NCBI RefSeq assembly: GCF_902686445.1
Contig: NC_062221.1
Location: 40,085,075-40,149,074, forward strand
DNA length: 64,000 bases
Direction of reading: 5' to 3'
From: Sciurus carolinensis
Lineage: Eukaryota; Chordata; Mammalia; Rodentia; Sciuridae
Shown here: positions 48,826-62,274 of the stretch, piece by piece
How positions within the stretch are numbered: the stretch's first letter is position 1
Layout of the letters: every line of letters starts with the position of its first letter
Notes under the pieces: generated by a model
The model's input: only the letters and a program-made list of their open reading frames with translations
The model's database searches: none
Told to the model about the DNA's origin: nothing
Position numbers and translations under genes: made by a program

Positions 48826-50204
48826 GTGTTTGGGTTTTCTTCTTTCCTAAATTAAATACTAGACACATAAAATACAAATTACCATTTAAACATTATAAGC
48901 CTTATATGTAAACAGATTGCATATGAATGGATAGGGATATAATGCATTGACAACAAGCAACCCATGGTTCAAGAACATTTTAAAGGAAGGCAATTTTTGA
49001 AAGGTGACCCTAAAAGTGGAAGAGTCAATTCTACTAAGGTCTTTCTGGAATGGTTGACTAATCACTTAAAAGTCAAAAATAACTATTTGAAAATATTTTA
49101 GATCTTATGTTTACAGGTGAATGATATAGGGCACCAGAAAAAGTTCAGGTTGCATGTTTTAATCATCTGAGCATCCCCCTACACACACTGCCAAGGCACA
49201 TTTCCCACTGGGTCAGACGCCCCTTCCCATCAGGCTCAAACTCCACCAGGCTGACTGAGAACTCTAGGTTTCTAAAGTTATTTGTGTATCAGAGTTTCCA
49301 AGAGGGAAATGAATTCCAGAAGGTCCCCTCCAAATGCAACCAGTATAACCTAAAAAGGCATAATATTGTTGGACCTGGTTAAAAAAAAAAAAAAAGGTTG
49401 CCTTCACAGAGGTACAGAAGCAAAAGCTGAGGCTCTCCCCTTTGAGATGCTGGAGGGATGGAGAGTATTGCGATTCTGACCTCTCTGGTAGGTTGAGATG
49501 GTAACCTTGTGGGTCTTTCCAGTAAAATATTCTAAAGACAGCACTACGTTATGTTGAACCAATCACATTCTCTTAGGAGCGAGGAACAGAAAAGAGAATG
49601 AAAAATATTATATTTTCATCTCAGTGCTAAAGATGAACACAAGGAGAAAACTCTTAATCTAACCTGAATATCTATGAGTACTAATTATTATTTTTTAATC
49701 ACACCTTCCCCCACCCCAGGCTTCCTTTGATTTAGAATAGGCCCCTGGCAAGTAAAAATTCTGCTGACTCTAAAATTTCTTCCTCTCAGTATCCCTCCCA
49801 CAAACACTTCCTATAGGGGCATGATGATTAAAATTTTACTCCCATAAAAAACATTTTTTCCAGTAATAGGACAATGGATCTGTTAGCTTTAGATAAGCTC
49901 CAAGCCAAGCTCCCTGGAATGACTCTTAAATAGTGGCAGGATTCTCACAGAGTCTAAGACATTGACAAAAGGTGTAAGGTGATGTCTTCATTCAAACATT
50001 CAAAATTCTCTTGACCTGCGCTTCAGGGAAGACCTCTGCTTACTTGAGTTTAATATCAGCAAGACATCAATCTAGGAAAAGAGTCACTCCGAGAGAATGA
50101 ATTTGTTAGAACTGACATTGAACAGTCAGGGAAGCTAATAAAGAAATGCCAAGTGTGATACAGTCTCTGAATGAGGGTTCTGGGGACCAGTGGGCAGTAC
50201 TGAC

Positions 50205-50307
50205 CATGGATATCAGGCGCCATAGTGTCATGGGGATAGTCTTCGCTCTTCATGAACAGCAGGAGCTCCTCTCCTGGCGCAATGTCTGCGACTACTCTAT
50301 AGAATAT
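50205..50307 (-). CDS. MECOM: MECOM exon 3: end of PR domain and EVI1 start codon
   Basis: 103 bases begin IFYRVVADIAPGEELLLF and continue into MKSEDYPHD..MAPDIH, with one base left for a glutamate split with exon 4. The first 18 codons close the PR domain. The methionine at 50251-50253 is the EVI1 initiator. A second in-frame ATG, residue 11, is at 50221-50223. The acceptor is an AAG type (ggtctttgaag) after a T-run, and the donor is gtcagt. The first ATG has T at -3 and A at +4, a poor context. The second has A at -3 and G at +4, a strong one. Residue 9 is D, where I recall E in human. Confidence 0.96.
50251..50253 (-). other. MECOM: EVI1 initiation codon
   Basis: The ATG of MKSEDYPHD. Context CTGTTCATGA has T at -3 and A at +4, a weak Kozak match. 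In the long form it is an internal methionine of the PR/finger linker. Confidence 0.85.
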
Positions 50308-53300
50308 CTTCAAAGACCAAAAAAAGAGCAAGGAGAGGAAAGACAGAGACATGAATATTAGCAAAGAGCAAGATATACATTAAGATATCAGTACATTTTC
50401 TCATATCTTAATTAACATATGCTTTTTTATTTTCATTTTTTACCAAAAGGATTGTGACTTCCTATTTTATATACTGAAAATGAACCCTCGGGTGACAACT
50501 GGAAAGCTGTGACTCTCAAGCTAGTTTGCAAATCTTTTCCAAATCCTACTTCACAAATCAAATTGTCTTACTGTGAGGCCTGCTGTGTCATATATGCCCT
50601 GTGTAATGTTCAACAGAGTTTTTCTTTCTCTGAATTCCTCAAAGCACCTAGCAAGGCACAAACATACAGATCTGAATCCTGTCTTGCATTATCCTGCAGT
50701 ATTCTGGCCAACCTTCAGCTATTCTCTCGAGTTATTTAGCAAAACAGCCCCTTCTCATCGAGATGTTCTAAAGGTGACAGGCTGGCCGGACATGACACAG
50801 GAATCAGCAAGGTCTCTAGAGAACAGAATCCAAGGACAGCATCTTGCTTTTTGACACCAAATGCCCCTCTCACCAATCAGAAGGGGGCTCCCTCATGCCC
50901 CAGTTCCTGACTGCCACTCTTGGAAAGCAGGCATTAGCCTTTTATTGATTCATTTATCAGGCTAGTGAGGGTGGTACTTATTCCCCTTGCTTTCTAGCAA
51001 AGTCCAGGGGAGAGAAGGATTTAACAAGTCTGTTAATGACTGACTAAAAAGCAGTGGGGCAAGTGTGGAAAGAACCCAAACCTGAAATTTCCAAGAGCTG
51101 CCTACCTTTGCTCAAGCAGCTGGTGACTTAGGCAAGCCATTGACCAACACACATATCCAGGCACCAGGGTTTTTCCATTTATCAAAGCATTGAAGCATGA
51201 AAATGTTCAAGATGTTTATACATTTTACCATAAAAATTGTTTTTGTTTTTCATTTTATTCTAAGATTATTTATGAAGTAACAATTTTGTATACAAGATAG
51301 AGATGTTGGAAAACAAATGCAGTTGTGCAATTAACTAAAGGAAATGACACCCATCACATTCTGTCAAGGTGTCTTTGCAAAACCTCACAGTACTCTGAGA
51401 AAAGGAGATTATTCCTTTGCCTTTTATCTTCTCTCTCACCAACATCACCAGTGAGAGTTTTTTCTCCTAATCCTCTTACAAATTAAACAAATTTCAACTA
51501 TGGTCAGACAAAAACAAAAAAACAGAGTCCCAGTTTCAGATTCTACCTATCTACATATAACACACACACACACAGACCAACACCAAAACCAGCAACCAAA
51601 AATAAGAAGAAAAATCACCTAATAAAATGGTACACTCTATGGAGAAACAAGAAGAATGATCGTTTTAGAAGATACTGCTGTTAACTATGGTTTCTTACAG
51701 GACCACTTGATATTTCAAACTGAGAAAAGCTGAATAAATTAATGTCGTATGAGATCCACAGAAATGCTCGTACTTTGATTGTATTTATCTATTTGTTTAT
51801 CTTTTGAAAAGCTGAGGACATTAAACCTAAGTAGGTGCCTCTTTATTCCAGTAGGTGGCTCTAAAGCCCAATTGTTTATTTTTCTATAAAAAGACCAGAG
51901 CACCAAATTGTGCTAAATTTGAAAAACACCTCAATGAGGACTATTTTCTGCTTAGTTTCTTTCTTGTCAAAATGAATTAATTTTTTTCATTCAATAGGAG
52001 TTTAACCACCTGAAGTTTGTTTATAGAAAATAAGGCCAAACATGAAGTGTTGCTGTAAGCGTGATAGTTTAAACTAAGTTTCTTTATTTGTCCAAATACA
52101 GAATGGAGACTATCAGAAGAATTATTACTTGTTCTGTGCTGTTTCCATTAAAAAAAAAGAAAGTAAGTTTTTAGTTTGCGTCTAATGCCTAATCTTCACA
52201 TTCTCCCTTCTTTGACACTGAGAGGTACAGTTCTGCTGAAAAAAGTTGCCAGATTAAAAAAAATAATAATAATGCATTAGTTTACTTTTTCCCCCTAAAC
52301 CTTCCAGAGAAACACTTATAAGCACCCTGTTTCATTCTATAGTTGTATTTGCCCTTAGAAAACAATAGACTGCTCTCAACAGTTTGAATCACTTCTTTTT
52401 TTGGCATCTCTTGCAGGTTTAACTTATTAGTTTCCTTTCCAACAACATGCTGACATTTGAATTGTGACATATTAGAACTTTTTGGTGGCTTCTCGGAAAT
52501 AGTGAGGTTAAAGGGACAATACCCTGCAAGACAGTCGAACGTTCCAATTGTCTCTGTTGGGGAATGCTACTTAGCATGCCAGGTCATTTTAAGAAAGTAT
52601 TATGATATCATTACTTCTTTGTAGTCCACTATTAATCATGTCTCTTTTAATTCCATTTTAGATTTACTCAATCCAATGTGAACAGTCCAAGGAACAAAAG
52701 AAAATGATGGATACATTGTAACTATATATTATAAAGACAATTCTCTTTGCAGGGACATAGATCACTACTGTAATTTCCCTTTAAGTGTCCAGATTGTCAT
52801 GTGAAGAATATTGAGTGCATAAAAAATAAAAGACATGGAAGAGTGTTGATGTTGGCTTTATTTACTGGAGGTAAAAGGTGACATTCCAGGCCATGAAAGG
52901 CAAGGCAAAGCAGAAGTGGATTTTAACTTCAGGGTGTTCTTTTCGATTTTAAGTGAATTTTTATGGTGCTCATGAAACTGAGGTTTGAACAGAACTGGCA
53001 AATGCCAGACATAATGAGGGCAGATTCTGGACACACTTTCCCATATAGCAATAAGAATGTGCCTCGAAGTCCCATCTACCACACCCTTACAAATCTAATC
53101 CTTTTCCCAAGGTGCTTTTACCACTTGCGAGCTTCATTATCTCTCATTCCTCAAGATCTTAGAGACACTTAAGTAAAATTATGCTTTTTTCCTCTAATTA
53201 CAGTAGCTCACAAGCATTGTTTGAATATTTAAACCAAAAATGTCTAATATATAAATTTAATTTGCCTTCTAACGAAAATAATAACAACACATTAGCATTT

Positions 53301-56300
53301 GAGAAGCAAGAAGAGTAATTCAATCCAAAACAAAAAAGACAATTTGCTGCACTGAAACAATTATATGAGAAAATGATGGGCTATAACCCTGGAAGAAGAA
53401 AACCTTTCAGAAAATGTATCTGAGCTTTTATGTTATAAAACAGATCTTTCAGCAAATAAAAATACAACAAAGAACAGAAGCGATTTATGAAGATTTTCTC
53501 ACAGATTCGTATGCTTATAAAAATACTTATAATGTCTTTAAAATCAGTGCATTCCCACAATCTCAGCTGTATTGTGGTCCTATGAATCATGTCAACTGAG
53601 TTACAGCAGAAGCAGAGACACTGCTAATATAACCTTTCTGGTTTTGTGTTGGAGAAAAATGGAAGGGAATCAATTACTTTGTTAAATTCCATAAAAGAGT
53701 TAACAGGTCTCCCTCTCATCAGAGTTGTGTGGAAAAAGTTATCTGGATCCAAAATAAAAATGTCCTGGACCTGAAATTTTGTGATGAATTCAACTCAAGT
53801 ATATAAATAGAGCCTCAAAATCTTAAAACACTTAGAAAATGCTTTAATTGATACAAAAGAGTTATTAAAAACAAAAGCCAGTTTTTGATCGTCTCTCAGA
53901 ATGTTCCACTAGCAAGAAAAAAATCTCAATTATTCTCAATATAATGTGAAAGACTGAAGGAACGGGTCCTTTGGTAGAACATATAATTGTACATAAAGTA
54001 TATACTTTTTAAAAAGTCATGATAAATGTTTTAAACTGTGTTAATTCCTCACGGATTTTCCACTTGGTAGCTAATACTAAAATCCAGAGACACGACATAT
54101 TATGAACATGACCAAATTTTCCATATACTTGAAACTTTTGAAAGTTGAGATAGTCTTTTCATATTATCACATAAAAAATTAAAAATTTTCAATATCTTGA
54201 TGGACTCTTTACTTTTCCAGAAAGTTATTTTTTCTATCTTTGTAAACAAACATGGATATTATATTTGAATCTCTGTTTGCCACAATTTATAAAGATAAAT
54301 ATTTATAGTTAATGTTTTAATTACAGATTTCTTCATGTTCTTTTTTTCCAAATTTTTTAAAAGAGCACACTAATAAAATTTCCAAATGTTTATTTTTAAA
54401 TTCTAAATAATTCAAATTGAAAATAATACTAAATCCCCAAATGTAAACATTTACTATCGGTAAAATTCATAATTTAGGGCATAAATATAATACTATACAT
54501 GCAGAGGGGAATTAAATGTTTAAAACATAACTATTATTCTTAATTCATTTTAATCAAACCCTGAAATCAGTTCCAAATGCAAAGAAACTATTCATTCAGT
54601 TAATACTAAAAAAGGTGATTTGATTTAACAAATCTTGTATTTTCAAAAAGTAAATTTTCATACAATGTTATATAGCTATGTGCTTGAATGTCATATATTT
54701 TATATGTAAAATATAAATGTGGTAAAGTATACAGTTTTGAAAAATTTTAAATTCACATAAAATATTAGCAATCTCTTTACTGGATATAATATAAATGGTA
54801 TAAGATTAATTCTAATTATATGTATATTTAGGTTATATATAATTATACTTTGTTACATGAATCAAATATAATTGGAATTAATTGAAATTAAATATATGTC
54901 ATTAAATACTCATTTTCTTTAGTCATTTAAGTCCATAAAGAGAAAATGGAAAGTCTTAAGTATTATAGGAACATTAATAGACTTCCAGAGTAATTTGGTT
55001 TTATATTGTCAAGGCTTGTGTTCAACCAAATCCTCCACTGAATTATGCTACTATATGTGTTTACAAATGGTAATAATGTGAGTTCTTGTTTATTATCCTT
55101 TAGAATAGAAAAATCTAAAATCTGTCAGACCAGTTTGCAATACTTGAATTGTTTAAAGTATTATGTTTACTGCTAAGACAGAAGAAAAATTCAGCATACA
55201 GGGGGAAAACAAGAAAGAAAGAAAACACATCATTTACTTTTTAAAAGATGAACAAGGTTTCATTGTTATGAATCCCCATTTATTTTTCCTGGTCAAGCAC
55301 TGGAAGTTCTATTCATCCTTTAAAAGACTGCATTTGGCATGTCTAAAAATGACAGAAGTGTGAATTATGAATGACCTTCAACCTATTCAGGAAGTTGTAA
55401 TAATTGAAATAAGAGAGAAATGTACTCCCTGCAAAATCTGTAGTGGGAGACAACTTTTTCAGACTATTGCTGTCTTTTTACTTTGAAGTTGACAGTTGAT
55501 TTCTTTCTCTTCCAGCTCCTAACATTTGGTCTGAATGCTTTATTTTCTATAGCTTCATTCTATAGCTTCCCACTCACAAGACTAGGAAGAGGTGACTGAA
55601 ACTTTCCCATTTGGAAGGTGGATAGGAAAGGAGGCAGGTGACAGTTTACATGTCTGAATAAAGTCAACATTTGATATGAACATGTCTGTCAGTCTTGGTG
55701 CTGCAGAGAGGATGCATCAGTCCATAGATTTAATGTGGGCATATGTAATGACCTCAGGAAACATGGTCTGGACCCCTGATTTATCCCCAGCAATGTGGGA
55801 AAACCCAGTTCAGTAGTGCAAAAGTGATATTAAGTTTGGGGTCACTGAAGGAAGCAAACTATTCCTATTATGTATACTGAGCTTAATTTTAATAATAAGT
55901 AAAGTGTTTTCAACAGATAGAAATTGATGACAGAACATAAATTTATCCAATAAAAATGTTAGCATTACCGTGACCAGGTTTTGCCAAAGCAAACCGCCCT
56001 AAATTTCTCCAAAGAGAAGGTATCCTGTATTTGTCTATAGGGTTACAATCTAAAATTCTAAAAAAGTATTAATTGAGAAAATTAATTGAGATATAACAGA
56101 AACATCTTGTTATATCTGTTTTCAAAATGAAAACAAATGTATATGCTGGACCAAGATATTTTTAGAGAAGATATTTTCTTCCATACATTTTTAACTCTTT
56201 GCTAATATTATGAAGAGAAAGTCAAGCATAATTTATTGAGTAAAACAAAGCAGTGAATTAACCGTTGCTTTTAGTTTCTATAAAAAGGACAAGTGATAAA

Positions 56301-59300
56301 GATCCATTTATTAATATTATACCCAGAGCCTACAGTATACCCAGCCTAGAAGTCTTGCAACTTGTCTCATAAATAACTTTGAAGGATCTCTTGCTCTACA
56401 GAGTCCATGAGAAATATCCTTCAGTCCCCTCTTGTCTGCTACTAAGAAGACTCTCTGGTGATCAATCTGAATTATTTCTCAACTATTTGATAAAAGTTCC
56501 ATATTACATTATAAGGAAAATGAAGATCATCTGTTGTTGGTTTTTTTTTCTTCTTAACCATAAAATAGGGATTTTCTGTGTTCTTGACCATCATGTTCCC
56601 CCTCTTGACGGCTTGTGAATCATTCTGATTGCTACCTTTTGGGCATCATCCCAGAAATAATTGGAGTCTTCTGTGTGTATGATGTTTTGAGATCTTCCTG
56701 AATGAAACACTAATTACCAAAAACGTGCAATGGTCCATCGGGTCACCTTCTTTTTCAACTTATGTGTTCTTTGAATCTTAATATATAATCCTAGTATGAA
56801 TTGTATCAGTGTTGTGTCCTGGGCATTTTTACATGAAGGAGGGAGATGGTGCTATTTGCTTTATCATGTAAATATCAAATAGCAAACTATGTCTGAGACA
56901 GTTTCATCTTCGGGTGAGGGAAGTAACTTATCAGCCATATGACATCCCCCAAAGTCAGTTTAGGCACTGTTCACAAAGCCAGTCTCTGGGTATTGCCAGC
57001 TGGCATTCATCTTAAAACAGCAGAGCATAACTTTGGTATAAAAGTGGAACTTGACTTAAAAGCAAAGAAAATGCCCAAAGCCAATAATAATTTTAAGATC
57101 AAAAGGAGTCATGCAGAATGCAGCCAGAAATCCTTGTAAAGGAAGAGCAAATTAACAAATTACCTGACAGTAGAGGCAAACATTTTTAAAAAGTGGGAAG
57201 AGGCTAACAAATTACATTTTTGCTTTACACATAGCTGATTTACCTTGCTTATTTGCACAAACTGCATTAATTGAATGATGCAGGAAAGTGGATTTTTTCT
57301 TCAATAACAAGCCAAAGAAAATAACTTTATAATTGAGCCCATAATAAGCTTGCAGTAATAATAGTGTTCTAGTGTCACACAGTCTGATAGAATCACTCAC
57401 GTGGACCTAAGCAGAGTGAAAGCGGGTGTGCCAAATCAGCCATGATTGTCCTGGAAGCAGTTAAAACTTTATAAGGTAAAGCACAAATGAGAACAATGCC
57501 TGTTCCAACTGAAAACACTGTAGAGTCTTGCTGCCGTTCATTAACCACAAGGGAGCTGGCAGGATCCCCGAAGTGAATTCTGACTTTGTATTCTCTAAGG
57601 GGCACTCATTCTTCTAGATCTCGTTTCTTCAAAATATACATCAGGCATTGGATAATCTCTTATCGACACATTTCTTTTTATTCAAAGCGAACAGCCAACA
57701 TCTCTCATTCTACCTACTAAATACCAGCTGTCAAGGGCCTGTTTAAAAATAAAAGGACTTATCACCTTGTGTAAATGACAAGATTAATAATGTCTTGAGT
57801 TTCTGAGAACTTTATTCCACTGGAAGACCATGTTAGGGCAGGCCAGGAGTTTGAATGAAATTGTGTTCCCTCCTACAATGCAGAATACATACACACATCT
57901 CTATAGAAAATATGAACCCAAAGCATACACCCAGATCATTCAGATTATCTTGAGAGGAAAGACAGGTCTGGTTTAAGTCTAAAAAGTCAACTTACATGAA
58001 TAGTATCATAATGACCTCCCTGATTATAACCAAGATGGTTTCACCATAAGGAGGTATTAGAGTAAAACTGCTGTGTCCAGAGAACTCTTCCATAAGTACA
58101 CAGAAGTTGTGAACATACTCAAGGATGAGAACCAACTTTGTTAGAGGTGGATAGGAGGTCTCTCGGTGGCCTTGCCTTTCATGTAGTTGAAGGATATAGA
58201 AATGTGGGCTTTAGAAAAGAACTGAAGCAGAGGCAAGAGGAGGGTGGCCAAATCTAAAGAAACGTGCTACATCTACCAATCAAAATAGTTTGTGGAAGTA
58301 AGACTTCAAAGAAAGGATACAAAATATCCTGAATTAAACAACAACAACAACAACAAAAAAAAACCTCAGTAAATCATTTAGATGTTTGTTGTACTTGACA
58401 TAAAATACATGAGTGTTTCTGGATGTAAATGAAACCTCTGAATCATTGATAAACCTTTGCATGCATCATCTGTATACTTGGTCCCCTTGAGGACACAGTC
58501 TGGAAGAACTTTCCTCATCCAACTTTCTGCTTTTGCTCCTGCCCTGCTCTACCTCTCAGTGCCAGTTCTTGCTCCTGAAAGCAACCAAGAACAATTTCAG
58601 ATTGGTTAAATGTAAAAGTATGTAAGCATTGTCTGTCTCCAAAAACATTCCCAACTAAATGCTGTGCCACAGCAGCAGAGCTATGTAGCACTGTGCAGAC
58701 ACTTTAAGGAATCAGGGGGAAATAATTGGGACATCAAGGATCAGAGCCTTGAGTGTTTTTAATGGTTCTACTATTTTATGACTTGACTAAGACTGTGGTC
58801 TTAATTTACTAGTGTCTTTGGTATGGCCTTCTTTTATAAAGATAAATTACAGTAGTTAATACAACACTTTTGGGGGGGAAACGAACATCAGACAGAAGCT
58901 GCAGCTACTTAGAAATTATGGTTTAGTAGTGATGCCAATGCTTCCAGAATTTCTATCTCCAAAAACATCACCACAATAACTTTGAAAACATGAAATGAGA
59001 GACGTCTAAAATCACAAAACTTGAGAGTTTCTAGGCAGCACTGTCGAGAAATAAAGTTGCCACAAGGCTCATTCTGGTCTGAAAAAAAAAATCTGAAATA
59101 AAATAAATCATAGAAATCTATTGGAAAATTTAAACCAGTGAAAATCACCTCAAATGAAATGACTGTAGAATTGTATTGGGGAAATGCTATTGAGGAAAGG
59201 GTCTTTGCTTTTAATGTTTATGATACAAAACAGATTATATCCTTTATCAATTTTACTTAAAAATCAAGATCTATACTGTATCTAAGAACTTCTTTACTCC

Positions 59301-59797
59301 TAATAAATCAAATATGAATTTTATCTAGCATATAATTTTGACAGTCCTGTTACTATCCACTTTATTAGCTTAGCAAGCATATTTATTTTCTTTTATAGCA
59401 CTCCTCCACCCTCCTCATCATTATAAAACTTATTCAAATTGATTAGAAGATCTTCAATTAAAAATTTAAAAACTATGTACCTTCACAAAAGTAAAACGTT
59501 CTTGTTTTGTTCTAGGTAATCTTCTCCCTTCTTTGTTAGATGATCTCATCATAACCACGACTGGATTGGATTGGATTTGAAAGATTCATCTGAAATTCTT
59601 CCCTTTTAGAGTCTAGGACTTATACCTGTCATGTTCTAAAATTCATTTCATAAACTTGAGCTCCTTCTAAGAATCAGAAGGAAGGGAAACTTTTTTTTCA
59701 TGATTTCTGATAGAGTGCTATATTTGCTTTTGTGTTATACAGGTGAGTTGACATTGTTAATGTTTAATACTTACTCCTGATCCAGGGTGCCCCCCCC

Positions 59798-59838
<41 letters not shown>

Positions 59839-62139
59839 GCATATTAAATAATATCTTCATGATGGGACTGTTCTTTATGTGATGAGTTGTGCTTATTTAC
59901 TATTTGGCAGCTCCTATTCCTCATGGAAAAGAGAGCGAAAAAACAGACCTAGAGAATATCTTTAGTCAGCTCTTTTATCATTGCACTTAGTCCAACAATC
60001 ACATTTCAAAGCTGTCTAGAATTGCTCATCTTAATTGGTTTTTAGAAAATGCATATGAGCCTATAAATGAATATGCCTATACTACATGCATGCACTACTT
60101 GGGTGCCTGTTCTCCTTTGTCTTGTCATCTGGGCTAAGTGGGATTGTATACATACATACCTTGCACAAATCTGACTTTTAGCTCTGAATTTCCTCTCTTG
60201 TTGTTTATGGGTGAACTTACTTGACCATAAAGTATCAATTTTACAATTGTGTTATTTAATATGTACTCGGTAACCAGCTTAGATTTCTGCCAGCATAATA
60301 CAGAAGTTTAGAATAAAGTGCTTAAAGAAATAATAGGTATATGTCTAATATTGACCTTTTTTGGTTTTCCTGATTATTTCCCCTGATTCTTCAGTTCAAA
60401 TAAGTAAGTATGCTATTCATTAAAGCATGAAACCAGCATATATTCTTTGGGAAACATTTATAATGCATACTTTAAAAGTAATTGTGGCAAAATTATGAAT
60501 GCCTACTCTAATGAGCAACCTAATACACAGCTAGAAACAGCAAAACAGTTTTCCTTCTTAATGCAATCAAGATTCCCAATGACAAGAGTATATTTATTAT
60601 AGAAAATTAGACAAATAAATATTAAATGAAAAAATGGTTACATGTGGGCTTGCGTTGGCTACAAGTCCCATTCCTAAATCATCTTTTCACTAATTCTACA
60701 AGTTTTATCTGTCTACAGAAAACAGCTCCCATTAGCCCTAAATGCAAATAAGAAATAATTATTATGATATAATAAGGTATCTTTTGAGGTCCCCTAGTCA
60801 AGGAAACAACATAAACAATTTACAACACCTATCTATTTCCATCTACAAATAGCAGGTCCTCAAAAACTGTTTGTTGCTAGTCATGACAGTAACTCGTATG
60901 ATGGACTACTGATATTTTTTGCTCACAATCAATAGCTAATTTAATAATGTTTTCCTTTGTCAATAATGCCTCTTGTTTTCTTATGGCATAGGGAAAAAAC
61001 AATTGATTGGTTTATTATCTTTGATATATGTTGAGAATTTTTAAATGATTCCTATTTAAATCTAATTTTACAATTTACTACCTCTTATATAGTTTAGCCA
61101 GTAAAAATTATCTGGTAGCTGGTAAAATGCCAAAGAATAATCTCATAACGATGATTGAAAGAGAGTTTTAGACCATATGACGCTAGCTTTATTTAACAGC
61201 TTTCAATTGGAAACATCTAATTTAAACTTTTTCTTTTTCTTGGTGGTGATTTCATAGTAGATTTGCTAGGCAACCATTTCAATATGAAGTTAGAAACATT
61301 TTTTATTTAGGTAACCATTGGGTTAAAAGAAATAAATGGTTATAACTAAATTCTAACCTAATGGTGTTTATAAAACAAAAATTAAGGGGCTGAACTTTCT
61401 TGTTATTTTAGGTATTGTCATATTAAGTTATGAGATTTATCATCTAATTTTATTAAGTGCAAAATATGTTTCATGATATTGTCATGATCCTTATTTCACA
61501 GTTACTGTTATTAAAGTCAACCTTACTGCATGGTTCTCCATAATCTCACAAAGCAAATTTCCAGCAGTGATATTTTAAAACTTTTTCACATTTACAAACA
61601 AAAGAGACTTTTGATTGTTCTAAAAGTTCTCACTTCAGCTAAAATGCATACGCAGATAAGTCTGTACCAATGTCATATGTATGTACATATATACATCTAC
61701 CTAGTATTTCAAATAAAAATATATAACATTTCAAATATATCCCTTCCAATTTCCGCATAAATTCACAAAGTAGTCGTGAATAGCTCAATACTTTCTATGA
61801 ATATACCTACCATGATAGTAAAGGGAAAATATAAAGAACACTAAGAAATAAATGAGTACTTGTTTTTTAAAACTTTTGGTCACACTAAAAAAAAAAAATC
61901 TGGAGCATTTATGAAGGGAATGAGGACAAAGTGAATAAACTACTCAAAGAAAGTCGTACTGAAAGAAAGTCATACTGAAAATGACTTTGTTCTGCTTCTT
62001 ACTTATATCTGCATTACCTTTCACCATATCAACAAACAGGCCACAAGGGTCTACTGGAGCTCACTGTTATTTTTATTCTTTAGGCTTCACTGATACTTTA
62101 GTGCTCTCAAAGAAAGACAAGAAAATCTTTACAACATAC
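50308..62139 (-). other. Intron 2 of MECOM
   Basis: At 11.8 kb it is the longest complete intron here. It contains a short (CA)n run near 51561-51575, an (AAC)n run at 58339-58357 and the C/T run at 59790-59834. The stretch about 54000-54950 is strikingly AT-rich. I see no SINE or LINE copy that I can name. The short ORFs are not protein-like. Confidence 0.8.
59790..59834. repeat. (C)n(CT)n pyrimidine run
   Basis: Ten C residues followed by TT and a long CT run, about 45 bases of pyrimidine on the plus strand. Confidence 0.95.
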
Positions 62140-62274
62140 CTGATCATTTATCTGGCATGCAACGAGGTTATGCTGATCATAACAGCCAGCGAACCTGATG
62201 TACTTGAGCCAGCTTCCTACATCTGGTTGACTGGCATCTATGCAGAACTTCACATTGCAAAACTCATCTAAGAT
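62140..62274 (-). CDS. MECOM: MECOM exon 2: PR-domain coding exon (5' UTR of the short EVI1 form)
   Basis: 135 bases encode 45 whole codons beginning ILDEFCNVKF and ending VACQINDQ. The acceptor is ctccttccag and the donor is CAG|gtatgt, so the exon leaves in phase 0. In the long MDS1-EVI1 (PRDM3) transcript it codes the middle of the PR (SET-like) domain, with the GSWLKYIRFAG and CYDQHNLVACQ blocks. Together with 18 codons of exon 3 it gives the 63 extra residues known to lie between the MDS1 part and the EVI1 methionine. In transcripts starting at EVI1 exon 1 the same bases are leader. No ATG exists in the PR reading frame, but seven occur in the other two frames (see the separate entry). 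PR domains belong to the SET methyltransferase superfamily; PRDM3 is reported to monomethylate H3K9. Confidence 0.95.
62140..62274 (-). promoter_or_regulatory. Cluster of upstream AUGs in the leader of short EVI1 mRNA
   Basis: Read as leader, exon 2 holds ATGs at offsets 7, 19, 37, 52, 94, 116 and 127 from its 5' end. None is in the PR/EVI1 frame. They give ORFs of 1-10 codons that all stop in exon 2, except the last (MIRYSIE), which stops with TAG in exon 3. Two are minimal ATG-stop units (ATGTGA, ATGTAG). None overlaps the EVI1 start. Confidence 0.6.
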
